This document shows, one piece after another, positions 1-4,676 of a stretch of 5,749 bases of DNA. The stretch is from Thermoleophilia bacterium. Its GTDB lineage: Bacteria > Actinomycetota > Thermoleophilia > Gaiellales > SKUG01. Both the position numbers and the translations under genes were made by a program. Under the pieces are notes generated by a model, which worked only from the letters and a program-made list of their open reading frames with translations, was not told where the DNA came from and did not search any database. The DNA is taken from assembly GCA_025964455.1 (NCBI GenBank), contig JAOPYU010000219.1:1-5749 (forward strand), in the 5' to 3' direction. Each line of letters begins with the position of its first letter. Position 1 is the first letter of the stretch.

Positions 1-853
1 CGGCGAGCAGGTTGGCGCCCGGGACCGCATCGTTCGTCCGGAGGCCGTTGGTGACGAGGCGCACGTCGACGCCGCGCAGGGCTGCTGCCTTGAGTGCGTC
101 GACGAGCCCCTGGCTGCCGAGGAACGGCGTCTCGATGTAGATGCGCTGCTTCGCCGTCGCGATGGCGGCGTAGTAGGCGTCGGTGATCGGGGCGGTCGCA
201 CCGGGGTGGTTCGCGAGGATGCGGGTACCGTCTCGGGCCGGTTCCTGCGAGGGATGCGCGATGAGACGGTCGTTGATCGCGCTGACGGTGCCGCCACGCG
301 AGACCCAGCGCGCGAGGAAGTCGCGGCCGGCGTTGACGGCGCCGTCATGGTCGAGCGTGACCATCGCGTCGTTCCACGTGTCGTAGGTCTTCGAGAGGTT
401 CATCCCGCCGAGGAAGCCGACGCGACCGTCGATCGAGTAGAGCTTGCAGTGATCGACGGGGCCGTCGACGAGCGGGATGAGCGAGTCGTTGACGATCACG
501 TTGATGCCTGCGGCGCGCATCGAGGCGACGAGCTTGGTGCCGCGCAGGAACGGGCCGACCATGCTGCCGCGTCCGTCGAGCATGATGTTGACCTCGACGC
601 CTTCGCGGGCCTTCTGTTCCACGGCGCGGGCGAGCTCCGCGCCGGAGCCGGAGTCGAGCCAGCCGTACATGGAGATGTTGACGACCTGCTTCGCGCCGCG
701 GACCGCATCGAGCAGGCGCGGCAGTGCGACGGATGAGTTGAGCAGCAGCTCGGGACTCGTCTCTGGCGTGGCCCACGCCGGCTCGGGTGCGAGCGTGGCT
801 GGACGGCGGGACAGGATCCCCGGACTTGCAGATGACGCGGGCAGGACCTCCAC
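1..853 (-). CDS. Phospholipase D-like / cardiolipin synthase-like protein (N-terminal 284 residues; C-terminus cut by the window edge)
   Basis: A PLD-superfamily protein that probably hydrolyses or exchanges phosphodiester head groups on phospholipids, for example in cardiolipin synthesis. The first HKD motif is complete: H135, K137 and D142 in DHCKLYSIDG, followed by GGMN at 149-152. The first half-domain starts near residue 50 with a strand-helix pattern around NISMYGWLDSGSG. The second half-domain starts near residue 222 (TDAYYAAIATAKQRIYIETP, then a RGVDVRLVTN strand), but its HKD motif would lie beyond the left edge. The GTG start at 853 was chosen because an in-frame stop lies at 934-932, no in-frame ATG exists in between, and GAGGGGG sits six bases upstream. 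No membrane anchor is visible at the N-terminus, unlike ClsA-type cardiolipin synthases. It follows ino1 on the same strand after a 199-base gap. The superfamily is sure; substrate and exact start are not. Confidence 0.85.
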   Translation of the reverse strand, partial: MEVLPASSASPGILSRRPATLAPEPAWATPETSPELLLNSSVALPRLLDAVRGAKQVVNISMYGWLDSGSGAELARAVEQKAREGVEVNIMLDGRGSMVGPFLRGTKLVASMRAAGINVIVNDSLIPLVDGPVDHCKLYSIDGRVGFLGGMNLSKTYDTWNDAMVTLDHDGAVNAGRDFLARWVSRGGTVSAINDRLIAHPSQEPARDGTRILANHPGATAPITDAYYAAIATAKQRIYIETPFLGSQGLVDALKAAALRGVDVRLVTNGLRTNDAVPGANLLA

Positions 854-859
854 GCGGTT

Positions 860-866
860 CCCCCTC
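860..866 (-). promoter_or_regulatory. Ribosome binding site for the PLD-like gene
   Basis: GAGGGGG on the minus strand, six bases before the GTG at 853. It is the main support for that non-ATG start. Confidence 0.5.
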
Positions 867-995
867 GGAACGCGAACGACGTAGGCCGAACTGCCCGGGA
901 ATTTCGCTTTCCATGCGGCGCGGGAGGGACGTTACGGGGCCGGATAGTTGGCCCGTGGCCATGGGTTTCGAAGGGCGGGATCGCGACAACGCGAA

Positions 996-1024
996 GGGGC
1001 CGCGACCAGCGTGGTCGCGACCCC
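996..1024 (-). terminator. Hairpin after ino1, possible transcription terminator
   Basis: Read on the minus strand the arms are GGGGTCGCGACCA and TGGTCGCGGCCCC with a CGC loop. This gives 13 base pairs, one of them a T-G wobble. It begins 29 bases past the ino1 stop. The following bases (TTCGCGTTGTCG) are not a clear T-run, so it may be a GC-rich actinobacterial-type terminator, an attenuating structure or an mRNA-stabilising stem. The wobble pair forms only in minus-strand RNA (plus-strand RNA would have a C-A mismatch), which fits a role after ino1. Confidence 0.5.
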
Positions 1025-1052
1025 CTCGGAGACCTGCATCGTCCTGCGCTGC

Positions 1053-2297
1053 TCAGGCAGGCGCGTGCTCGTGCGATGGAGCCTCGGCGACGAACTCCGC
1101 CGGGACCACGTCGTGGCCGAAGCCGAGGTGGTGGTCGACGCCACCGTCGGCGCGTCGCTCCTCGCTCGAACGCTCCTCCGCGGTGCGACCGGCAGTGCCG
1201 CCGGCGAGGAACGCCTCGAGGTGCTCCTTGGCGAGGTCGTCGTCGTGCTGCCACGGCGGCGACTTCATGAGGTAGGCGCTCGACCACTCGAGGGCGCCAC
1301 CGATGCCGCGATCCATGGCGTACTTGGCCATGCGGACGGCGTCGATGGTGATGCCCGCCGAGTTCGGCGAGTCGACGACCTCGAGCTTGATCTCCATGTT
1401 GAGCGGCACGCCGCCGAAGGCTTCGCCCTCGACGCGGATGTGCGCCCACTTGCGGTCCTCGAGCCACGGCACGTAGTCCGACGGACCGACGTGGATGTTC
1501 TTCGGATCGAGCTCGTACGGAAGCACGCTCGTCACCGCGTTGGTCTTGGAGACCTTCTTGCTGTCGAGGCGCGAGCGCTCGAGCATGTTGCGGAAGTCGG
1601 AGTTGCCACCGACGTTGAGCTGGCTCGTGCGCAGCACCTTGACGCCACGGTCACGGAACAGCTGGGCGACGCGGCGATGCAGGATCGTCGCGCCGACCTG
1701 GCTCTTGATGTCGTCCCCGATGATCGGCAGGTTCGCCTCTTCGAAGCGGGCTCGCCACTCGGGCTTGCCGGCGATGAACACCGGGATGCAGTTCACGAAG
1801 CCGGTGCCGGCCGCGAGGGCCTGCTCGGCGTAGAACTTCACCGCTTCCTCGCTGCCGACCGGCAGCAGGTTGATGAGCACGTCGACCTTGCGCTCGCGCA
1901 GGACGGCGGCCACGTCGACCGGCTCCTCCGTGGAGAGCTCGACGACCTCGCCGAGGTACTTGCCGATGCCGTCGAGCGTCGGTCCGCGCTGGACGAGCAC
2001 GCCCGTCGGGGCGACGTCGCTGAACTTCACCGTGTTGTTCTCGCCGGCGAAGATCGCGTCGGCGATGTCGAGGCCGACCTTGGCGGCTGCGACGTCGAAC
2101 GCTGCGACGAACTCGATGTCGCTGACGTGGTAGCCGGCGACGGTGTGGTGCATGAGGCCCGGGACCTCTTCGGTGGCGTCGAAGTAGTGCGCGACACCCT
2201 GGACGAGGCTCGAGGCGCAGTTGCCGATGCCGGCGATTGCGACGCGGACCTTAGCTCGGGGGTGGTTCCCCGACTGGTTCTGGATCTGGCTGGACAT
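1053..2297 (-). CDS. ino1: Inositol-3-phosphate synthase (myo-inositol-1-phosphate synthase), Ino1
   Basis: A cytosolic NAD-dependent enzyme that converts glucose 6-phosphate to 1L-myo-inositol 1-phosphate (inositol 3-phosphate), the first committed step to inositol lipids. It has 414 residues. The Rossmann motif [12 protein letters not shown] is at 20-31, and the family blocks follow in order: [12 protein letters not shown] (103-114), LLPVGSEEA (144-152), [11 protein letters not shown] (194-204), LNVGGNSDF (227-235), SKTNAVTS (250-257) and DSPNSAG (309-315). These match mycobacterial Ino1 closely. The ATG is fixed by AAAGGAG eight bases upstream. The gene starts inside the 3' end of the phosphatidyltransferase gene, so translation is probably coupled. 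Residues 368-414 extend past the usual C-terminus (mycobacterial Ino1 is about 367 residues); this tail is charged and histidine-containing. The function is very likely correct. Confidence 0.97.
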   Translation of the reverse strand: MSSQIQNQSGNHPRAKVRVAIAGIGNCASSLVQGVAHYFDATEEVPGLMHHTVAGYHVSDIEFVAAFDVAAAKVGLDIADAIFAGENNTVKFSDVAPTGVLVQRGPTLDGIGKYLGEVVELSTEEPVDVAAVLRERKVDVLINLLPVGSEEAVKFYAEQALAAGTGFVNCIPVFIAGKPEWRARFEEANLPIIGDDIKSQVGATILHRRVAQLFRDRGVKVLRTSQLNVGGNSDFRNMLERSRLDSKKVSKTNAVTSVLPYELDPKNIHVGPSDYVPWLEDRKWAHIRVEGEAFGGVPLNMEIKLEVVDSPNSAGITIDAVRMAKYAMDRGIGGALEWSSAYLMKSPPWQHDDDLAKEHLEAFLAGGTAGRTAEERSSEERRADGGVDHHLGFGHDVVPAEFVAEAPSHEHAPA

Positions 2298-2988
2298 TGC
2301 GGTGGCTCCTTTGAGTGGAGCGCTCGCGACGGGGTTTGCGTCCGTCGGGCAGCGCCCTGTGTACGTGGATCACGCGCTGCAGGACCGTCAACGCTGCGGT
2401 GACGGCGAGCACGTGGACTGCGACCTCGATCGAGACCGGCCACCACGTCGACAACAGGAGCCCGGCAGTGAGGACCACGACACGTTCCACGCGCGACGCG
2501 AGGCCCCCCTTGCACTGCACGCCGAGGCTCTCGGCCTTGGCGCGCGTGTAGCTGACGAGGTACGAGCATGCGACCGCGGCGAAACTCGATGCCACGGGCC
2601 ACAGGTCGACCTCGCTCCTGTTGGCGAACATGAGGCAGATGCCTCCGAGGACAAGTCCCTCGCTGACCCGGTCCAGGGTGGAGTCGAGGAAACCACCGAA
2701 CGCACTGACGCGCCCCGTGACCTTCGCGACCGCCCCGTCCATGGCATCCAACAAGCTCCCGAGCAGGAACGTGAGGGATGCGGCGAGGAACCATTCGTGG
2801 AACGCCAGGTATGCCGCGACGCCGTTGAGGAGACACCCTGTGAAGGTGACGGCGTTGGGGTTGATCGACCCGACCGGGCGCAGCAGTGTGCGCGCGGCCC
2901 GTCGCGCAATGCGACGTCCACCCACCTCATAGCCGTCACGGATACGCTGGAGTTGGTCCACGTCGGGGATTATGCCCGTTGGGGTCAC
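2251..2988 (-). CDS. CDP-alcohol phosphatidyltransferase, probable phosphatidylinositol-phosphate synthase
   Basis: A membrane enzyme that likely joins inositol phosphate to CDP-diacylglycerol, giving phosphatidylinositol phosphate and CMP. It has 245 residues. The CDP-OH-P signature is complete at 81-106: D81, D84, G85, A88, K89, G98, D102, D106, with the exact family spacing; K89 stands where arginine is usual. Hydrophobic segments lie at about 46-63, 66-80, 107-124, 131-147, 165-181 and 184-200. [11 protein letters not shown] near residue 150, followed by ERVVVL, resembles the SYIKARAE block of mycobacterial PgsA1. The overlap with ino1, which makes its substrate, is the best evidence for inositol specificity. 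The charged tail from about residue 208 reaches into ino1. The GTG at 2988 is the first possible start after an in-frame stop at 3012-3010, but it has no clear ribosome site; GTG at V10 or V22 is possible. Confidence 0.9.
   Translation of the reverse strand: MTPTGIIPDVDQLQRIRDGYEVGGRRIARRAARTLLRPVGSINPNAVTFTGCLLNGVAAYLAFHEWFLAASLTFLLGSLLDAMDGAVAKVTGRVSAFGGFLDSTLDRVSEGLVLGGICLMFANRSEVDLWPVASSFAAVACSYLVSYTRAKAESLGVQCKGGLASRVERVVVLTAGLLLSTWWPVSIEVAVHVLAVTAALTVLQRVIHVHRALPDGRKPRRERSTQRSHRNVQPDPEPVGEPPPS
2306..2312 (-). promoter_or_regulatory. Ribosome binding site for ino1, inside the upstream gene
   Basis: AAAGGAG on the minus strand, eight bases before the ino1 ATG. It lies within the coding sequence of the phosphatidyltransferase, so ino1 has its own strong initiation site despite the overlap. 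Confidence 0.85.
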
Positions 2989-2991
2989 GGG

Positions 2992-3008
2992 CGAGACGCA
3001 GCGTCTCG
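2992..3008. promoter_or_regulatory. 17-bp palindrome directly before the phosphatidyltransferase start
   Basis: CGAGACGC and GCGTCTCG are perfect 8-bp arms around a single central base, ending three bases before the GTG start. It could be a repressor operator, or an mRNA hairpin covering the place where a ribosome site would be. No protein that binds it can be named from the sequence. Confidence 0.45.
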
Positions 3009-3035
3009 GTTACGCGCCACACTGATTCGTAATGA

Positions 3036-3048
3036 CTCTCCCGGAGAG
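3036..3048. repeat. Short palindrome in the transporter-phosphatidyltransferase gap
   Basis: CTCTCC and GGAGAG are perfect 6-bp arms around one base, in the 126-base gap after the EamA stop codon. No T-run follows on either strand, so it is a poor terminator. It may be an operator, or chance. Confidence 0.3.
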
Positions 3049-3114
3049 CAACTCAGATCGAACCAGTGGTAGCAGCATGGAGGCGACGCGAACTCCAGTC
3101 GACAGCGATTCGAA

Positions 3115-4044
3115 TCACGGCGGACCCACGTGCACGACCCCGGCATCCGCACTGCCGCGCGCCCCTGCCTCGACCACGTACAGCGACGTGAGCACGAGCA
3201 CGCCGCCCACCAGCATCCGCAGCGAGGGCTCCTCCACCCCGGCGATGACCGCGAATCCCGCAGCGAACACCGGCTCAAACATCATCACGACTGCAGCACG
3301 CGAGGGATCGATGCGCGCCTGGGCCCAGGTCTGCAGCAGCAGGGCGAGGGTGCCCGCCGCGATCGCGGTGTAGAGCACCGCCAGCCAGGCTCCACCGTCC
3401 GGCGGCAGGTCGACGCGACCGTCGAGCGGGGTGGATGCCAGCGCCACGACGGTCACGGTCGCAAGCTGCACGACCGACAGGCCGATCGCGTCGCGTCCGG
3501 CGGACCAGGCACCCAGGGCGACGATGTGCCCTGCATAGATCGCGGCCGATGCGAGGGTCAGCAGCTCGCCGAGCCCGATCCCTGCGCCAGCCGCGGATCC
3601 GCCGACGGTGAGCACCCCGATCCCGACGAGTGCGATCGCCACCGCCAGCCACGTTGTCGCGCGCACGCGGGCACGCACGAGGACCGCCACGATCAACGGC
3701 GTGAACACGACGTACATCGACGTGACGAATCCGGAGATCGACGGCGAGGTGTTGGCGAGCCCCCACGTCTGCAGGACCTGCCCCAGCCCGTACAGGATGC
3801 CGAGCAGGACGCCCGCGCGAACGGTCGTGCGGTCGAGGCGCAGGACGGCACGCGGGACCAGCGCGACCAGCACCAGCGTCGCGATCGCGAAGCGCAGCGC
3901 CAGGAAGCTGCCGATCGCCATTTCCTCGACCGTGTCCTTCACGATCACGAACGTCGAGCCCCAGATCGCGGTCATCACGAGCAGCGCCACGACGGCGCCG
4001 AGCTCGCCGCGCATACCGGAATTCCGCAGTGGGACGCCGTTCAT
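3115..4044 (-). CDS. EamA/DMT-family transporter (drug/metabolite transporter superfamily)
   Basis: An inner-membrane permease of the 10-segment DMT type with two EamA repeats, in 309 residues (usual length about 290-310). Hydrophobic segments are at about 15-35, 43-64, 77-96, 103-124, 131-149 (first repeat) and 158-180, 187-204, 219-241, 250-270, 275-293 (second repeat). Family marks are AIWGSTFVIVK at 26-36, LALRF at 48-52, and QTWAQARIDPSRAA followed by FEPVFAA in the second repeat. Such proteins export or import small metabolites, amino acids or drugs; the substrate cannot be read from sequence. The ATG at 4044 has no clear ribosome site; ATG at 4014 (M11, just before the first segment) is an alternative. 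It is first of the four minus-strand genes, 126 bases before the phosphatidyltransferase, and may have its own transcript. Confidence 0.93.
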   Translation of the reverse strand: MNGVPLRNSGMRGELGAVVALLVMTAIWGSTFVIVKDTVEEMAIGSFLALRFAIATLVLVALVPRAVLRLDRTTVRAGVLLGILYGLGQVLQTWGLANTSPSISGFVTSMYVVFTPLIVAVLVRARVRATTWLAVAIALVGIGVLTVGGSAAGAGIGLGELLTLASAAIYAGHIVALGAWSAGRDAIGLSVVQLATVTVVALASTPLDGRVDLPPDGGAWLAVLYTAIAAGTLALLLQTWAQARIDPSRAAVVMMFEPVFAAGFAVIAGVEEPSLRMLVGGVLVLTSLYVVEAGARGSADAGVVHVGPP

Positions 4045-4122
4045 GTCCAGCGCATACCCCGTTTCGGAGCTGGCGAGCGAACCGACGCGATTCCGTCAGG
4101 GAACGACTTCCCGAATTGGGGG

Positions 4123-4150
4123 TTTACAGCCACTGAAACGTGTCGTACAA
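4123..4150 (-). promoter_or_regulatory. Candidate promoter for the EamA transporter
   Basis: On the minus strand TTGTAC (4150-4145) and TGTAAA (4128-4123) are 16 bases apart, resembling -35 and -10 boxes. A start near 4116 would leave a leader of about 70 nt before the ATG at 4044. The -35 match is weak. It occupies the same bases as a plus-strand promoter candidate. Confidence 0.35.
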
Positions 4151-4151
4151 A
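4123..4151 (+). promoter_or_regulatory. Candidate sigma70-type promoter for an unassigned plus-strand RNA
   Basis: TTTACA (4123-4128) and TACAAA (4146-4151) are separated by exactly 17 bases, each close to consensus. The start would be near 4158. No protein gene follows before the terminator at 4353-4393. AGGAGG at 4152-4157 falls between the -10 box and the predicted start, so it would not act as a ribosome site. Confidence 0.45.
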
Positions 4152-4157
4152 GGAGGT

Positions 4158-4393
4158 ACAGGCAACGCGGAAGACCGTTCACACGGTTCCGGACCGCCGA
4201 ACATAGATATCCGATCCACGGATGGATCATCGCCGCAGCTGCAGCCCGATCATGGGGGTGAACGGCCTGCACAGGTGGATATCGACTGAAGTTTGCCGCG
4301 ACGTGCGTGGGGTGCGATCTCGGGATTACAGAACTTCAGAACAGGTGACGGCAAGGCCCGGATCATCCCTTGGGGGAGGGATTCCGGGCCTTT
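4158..4393 (+). ncRNA. Candidate small RNA of about 235 nt between the transporter and dnaK
   Basis: Inferred from a promoter-like pair at 4123-4151 and a strong intrinsic-type terminator at 4353-4393, with no convincing coding sequence between them. Internal pairing supports a structured RNA: ACCGT/ACGGT (4174-4187), GATCC/GGATC (4213-4228), and a perfect 8-bp pair CTGAAGTT (4286-4293) with AACTTCAG (4332-4339) closing a 38-nt loop. ACAGGTG also occurs twice, at 4271 and 4341. I do not recognise it as tmRNA, RNase P RNA, SRP RNA, 6S RNA or a known riboswitch. The 5' end is uncertain; a weaker promoter (TTCACA at 4178, CATAGA at 4202) would give a shorter RNA. It could also be the leader or remnant of something else. 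Confidence 0.4.
4353..4393 (+). terminator. Strong intrinsic-type terminator
   Basis: AAGGCCCGGA (4353-4362) pairs perfectly with TCCGGGCCTT (4383-4392), and inside it ATCCCT (4365-4370) pairs with AGGGAT (4377-4382). This makes 16 base pairs with a 2-base bulge and a TGGGGG loop. TTTCGTCTCTT follows on the plus strand, like the tail of many terminators (compare GGGCCTTTCGT of rrnB T1). The minus-strand side lacks a T tail, so plus-strand termination is favoured. A second copy of TTCCGGGCC at 4400-4408 could compete for the left arm. Confidence 0.75.
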
Positions 4394-4435
4394 CGTCTCT
4401 TCCGGGCCGGATCCCGCTTGGCGCCCCCCTCACCC

Positions 4436-4482
4436 ATGAGTGGCACACGGACCGTCCATGGGCGTGTCCCTGTGCCACTCAT
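4436..4482. repeat. 47-nt dyad upstream of dnaK
   Basis: ATGAGTGGCACA (4436-4447) and TGTGCCACTCAT (4471-4482) are perfect 12-bp inverted arms. After one C-C mismatch the pairing continues with GGAC (4449-4452) and GTCC (4466-4469), and CGTCC/GGGCG around the centre can also nearly pair, so almost the whole element folds. No T-run follows on either strand. It is more likely an operator or a structural element than a terminator. Confidence 0.6.
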
Positions 4483-4496
4483 CCGAAATATGAGTG
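4476..4496. promoter_or_regulatory. Inverted repeat, candidate heat-shock operator (CIRCE-like)
   Basis: CACTCAT and ATGAGTG are perfect arms seven bases apart. Seen as CACTC-N11-GAGTGC it resembles the HrcA operator CIRCE (GCACTC-N9-GAGTGC), but with a spacer two bases too long and imperfect outer arms. The left arm is shared with the 47-nt dyad, so the two structures exclude each other. The position, about 30 bases before the likely dnaK -35 box, allows a role in its control. Confidence 0.35.
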
Positions 4497-4525
4497 CGTC
4501 TCACGCAGGTTTTCGTGAACCGGAT

Positions 4526-4554
4526 TTGCACATCGGGGTTTCGGTGGATAACCT
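4526..4554 (+). promoter_or_regulatory. Candidate dnaK promoter
   Basis: TTGCAC (4526-4531) and TAACCT (4549-4554) lie 17 bases apart. The -10 box fits the loose TANNNT form common in actinobacteria; each box matches consensus at only three positions. Transcription from about 4561 would give a 5' leader of about 115 nt before dnaK. Confidence 0.4.
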
Positions 4555-4572
4555 GATGACAGACCACTCAAG
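4552..4572 (+). promoter_or_regulatory. HAIR-like HspR operator before dnaK
   Basis: The HspR box is CTTGAGT-N7-ACTCAAG. Here the right arm ACTCAAG (4566-4572) is exact, while the left arm CCTGATG (4552-4558) matches at four of seven positions with the right spacing. It overlaps the predicted -10 box and start site of dnaK, where a repressor would act. In actinobacteria dnaK is typically repressed by HspR, so context supports it, but the degenerate left arm keeps it tentative. Confidence 0.45.
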
Positions 4573-4665
4573 TTTGGGAGCGGCGGCGGGCAGCCAGCGA
4601 GACGGCACGACCCGCACGCTGGCGTGAGACCCGCCTCCGCTTCCGACGTCCCCACAACGAACCTC

Positions 4666-4670
4666 AGGAG
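4666..4670 (+). promoter_or_regulatory. Ribosome binding site for dnaK
   Basis: AGGAG six bases before the ATG at 4677; it fixes the start, together with the conserved N-terminus [13 protein letters not shown]. Confidence 0.85.
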
Positions 4671-4676
4671 CTACCC

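Larger units (their letters stand above)
4045..4676. other. Intergenic region between the EamA transporter and dnaK
   Basis: These 632 bases contain no convincing protein gene. The left part (4045-4122) is the transporter leader. The middle holds the promoter pair, the candidate RNA and its terminator. 4409-4435 is GC-rich sequence in which I see nothing. 4436-4507 is dense in inverted repeats, including TGCGT/ACGCA at 4495-4507. 4526-4572 is the likely dnaK promoter and operator, and 4573-4676 its untranslated leader. Confidence 0.7.

Noticed and set aside
981..995. TCGCGACAACGCGAA, a small second dyad after ino1
   Set aside because: Only four bases of CGCG pair, which is common in such GC-rich DNA. 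Not listed separately from the larger hairpin beside it.
496..1467. 323-codon and related open frames on the minus strand across the PLD/ino1 junction
   Set aside because: They are out of frame with the HKD-containing reading and are arginine/serine-rich shadows. The PLD frame is open to the left edge.
948..2402. 484-codon open frame on the plus strand
   Set aside because: It runs antisense through most of ino1, whose motifs are unmistakable. Its composition (long runs of E, R, D, V and A) is what the complement of GC-rich coding sequence gives. No ribosome site.
2027..2836. 269-codon open frame on the minus strand
   Set aside because: It overlaps the phosphatidyltransferase and ino1 in another frame; both of those have full family motifs and this has none.
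3107..3116. GATTCGAATC as a tRNA T-loop
   Set aside because: The flanks do not pair as a T stem and no acceptor or anticodon arms can be drawn. It is a simple 10-bp palindrome over a stop codon.
4152..4157. AGGAGG as a strong ribosome binding site
   Set aside because: No ATG, GTG or TTG follows at a usable distance, and it lies between the predicted -10 box and transcript start. Probably a coincidence.
3130..4206. 358-codon open frame on the plus strand
   Set aside because: It is antisense to the EamA transporter and rich in R, H, Q and D, typical of a shadow of a membrane protein gene. No family resemblance.
4254..4285. GGGGGTGAACGG followed by ATCGACTG, resembling the 5' end of tmRNA
   Set aside because: The rest of tmRNA is missing: no GGTTCGA T-loop, no 3' CCA-type acceptor, and no tag reading frame before the terminator.
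4327..4333. ACAGAAC, reminiscent of a conserved RNase P RNA segment
   Set aside because: The partner block GAGGAAAGTCC and the following GGCTTA are absent. Too short to mean anything.
4222..4518. 98-codon open frame between the transporter and dnaK, and an overlapping 85-codon frame at 4370-4627
   Set aside because: Neither has a ribosome site or a recognisable domain. The first passes straight through the terminator at 4353-4393, and the second starts inside its loop region.
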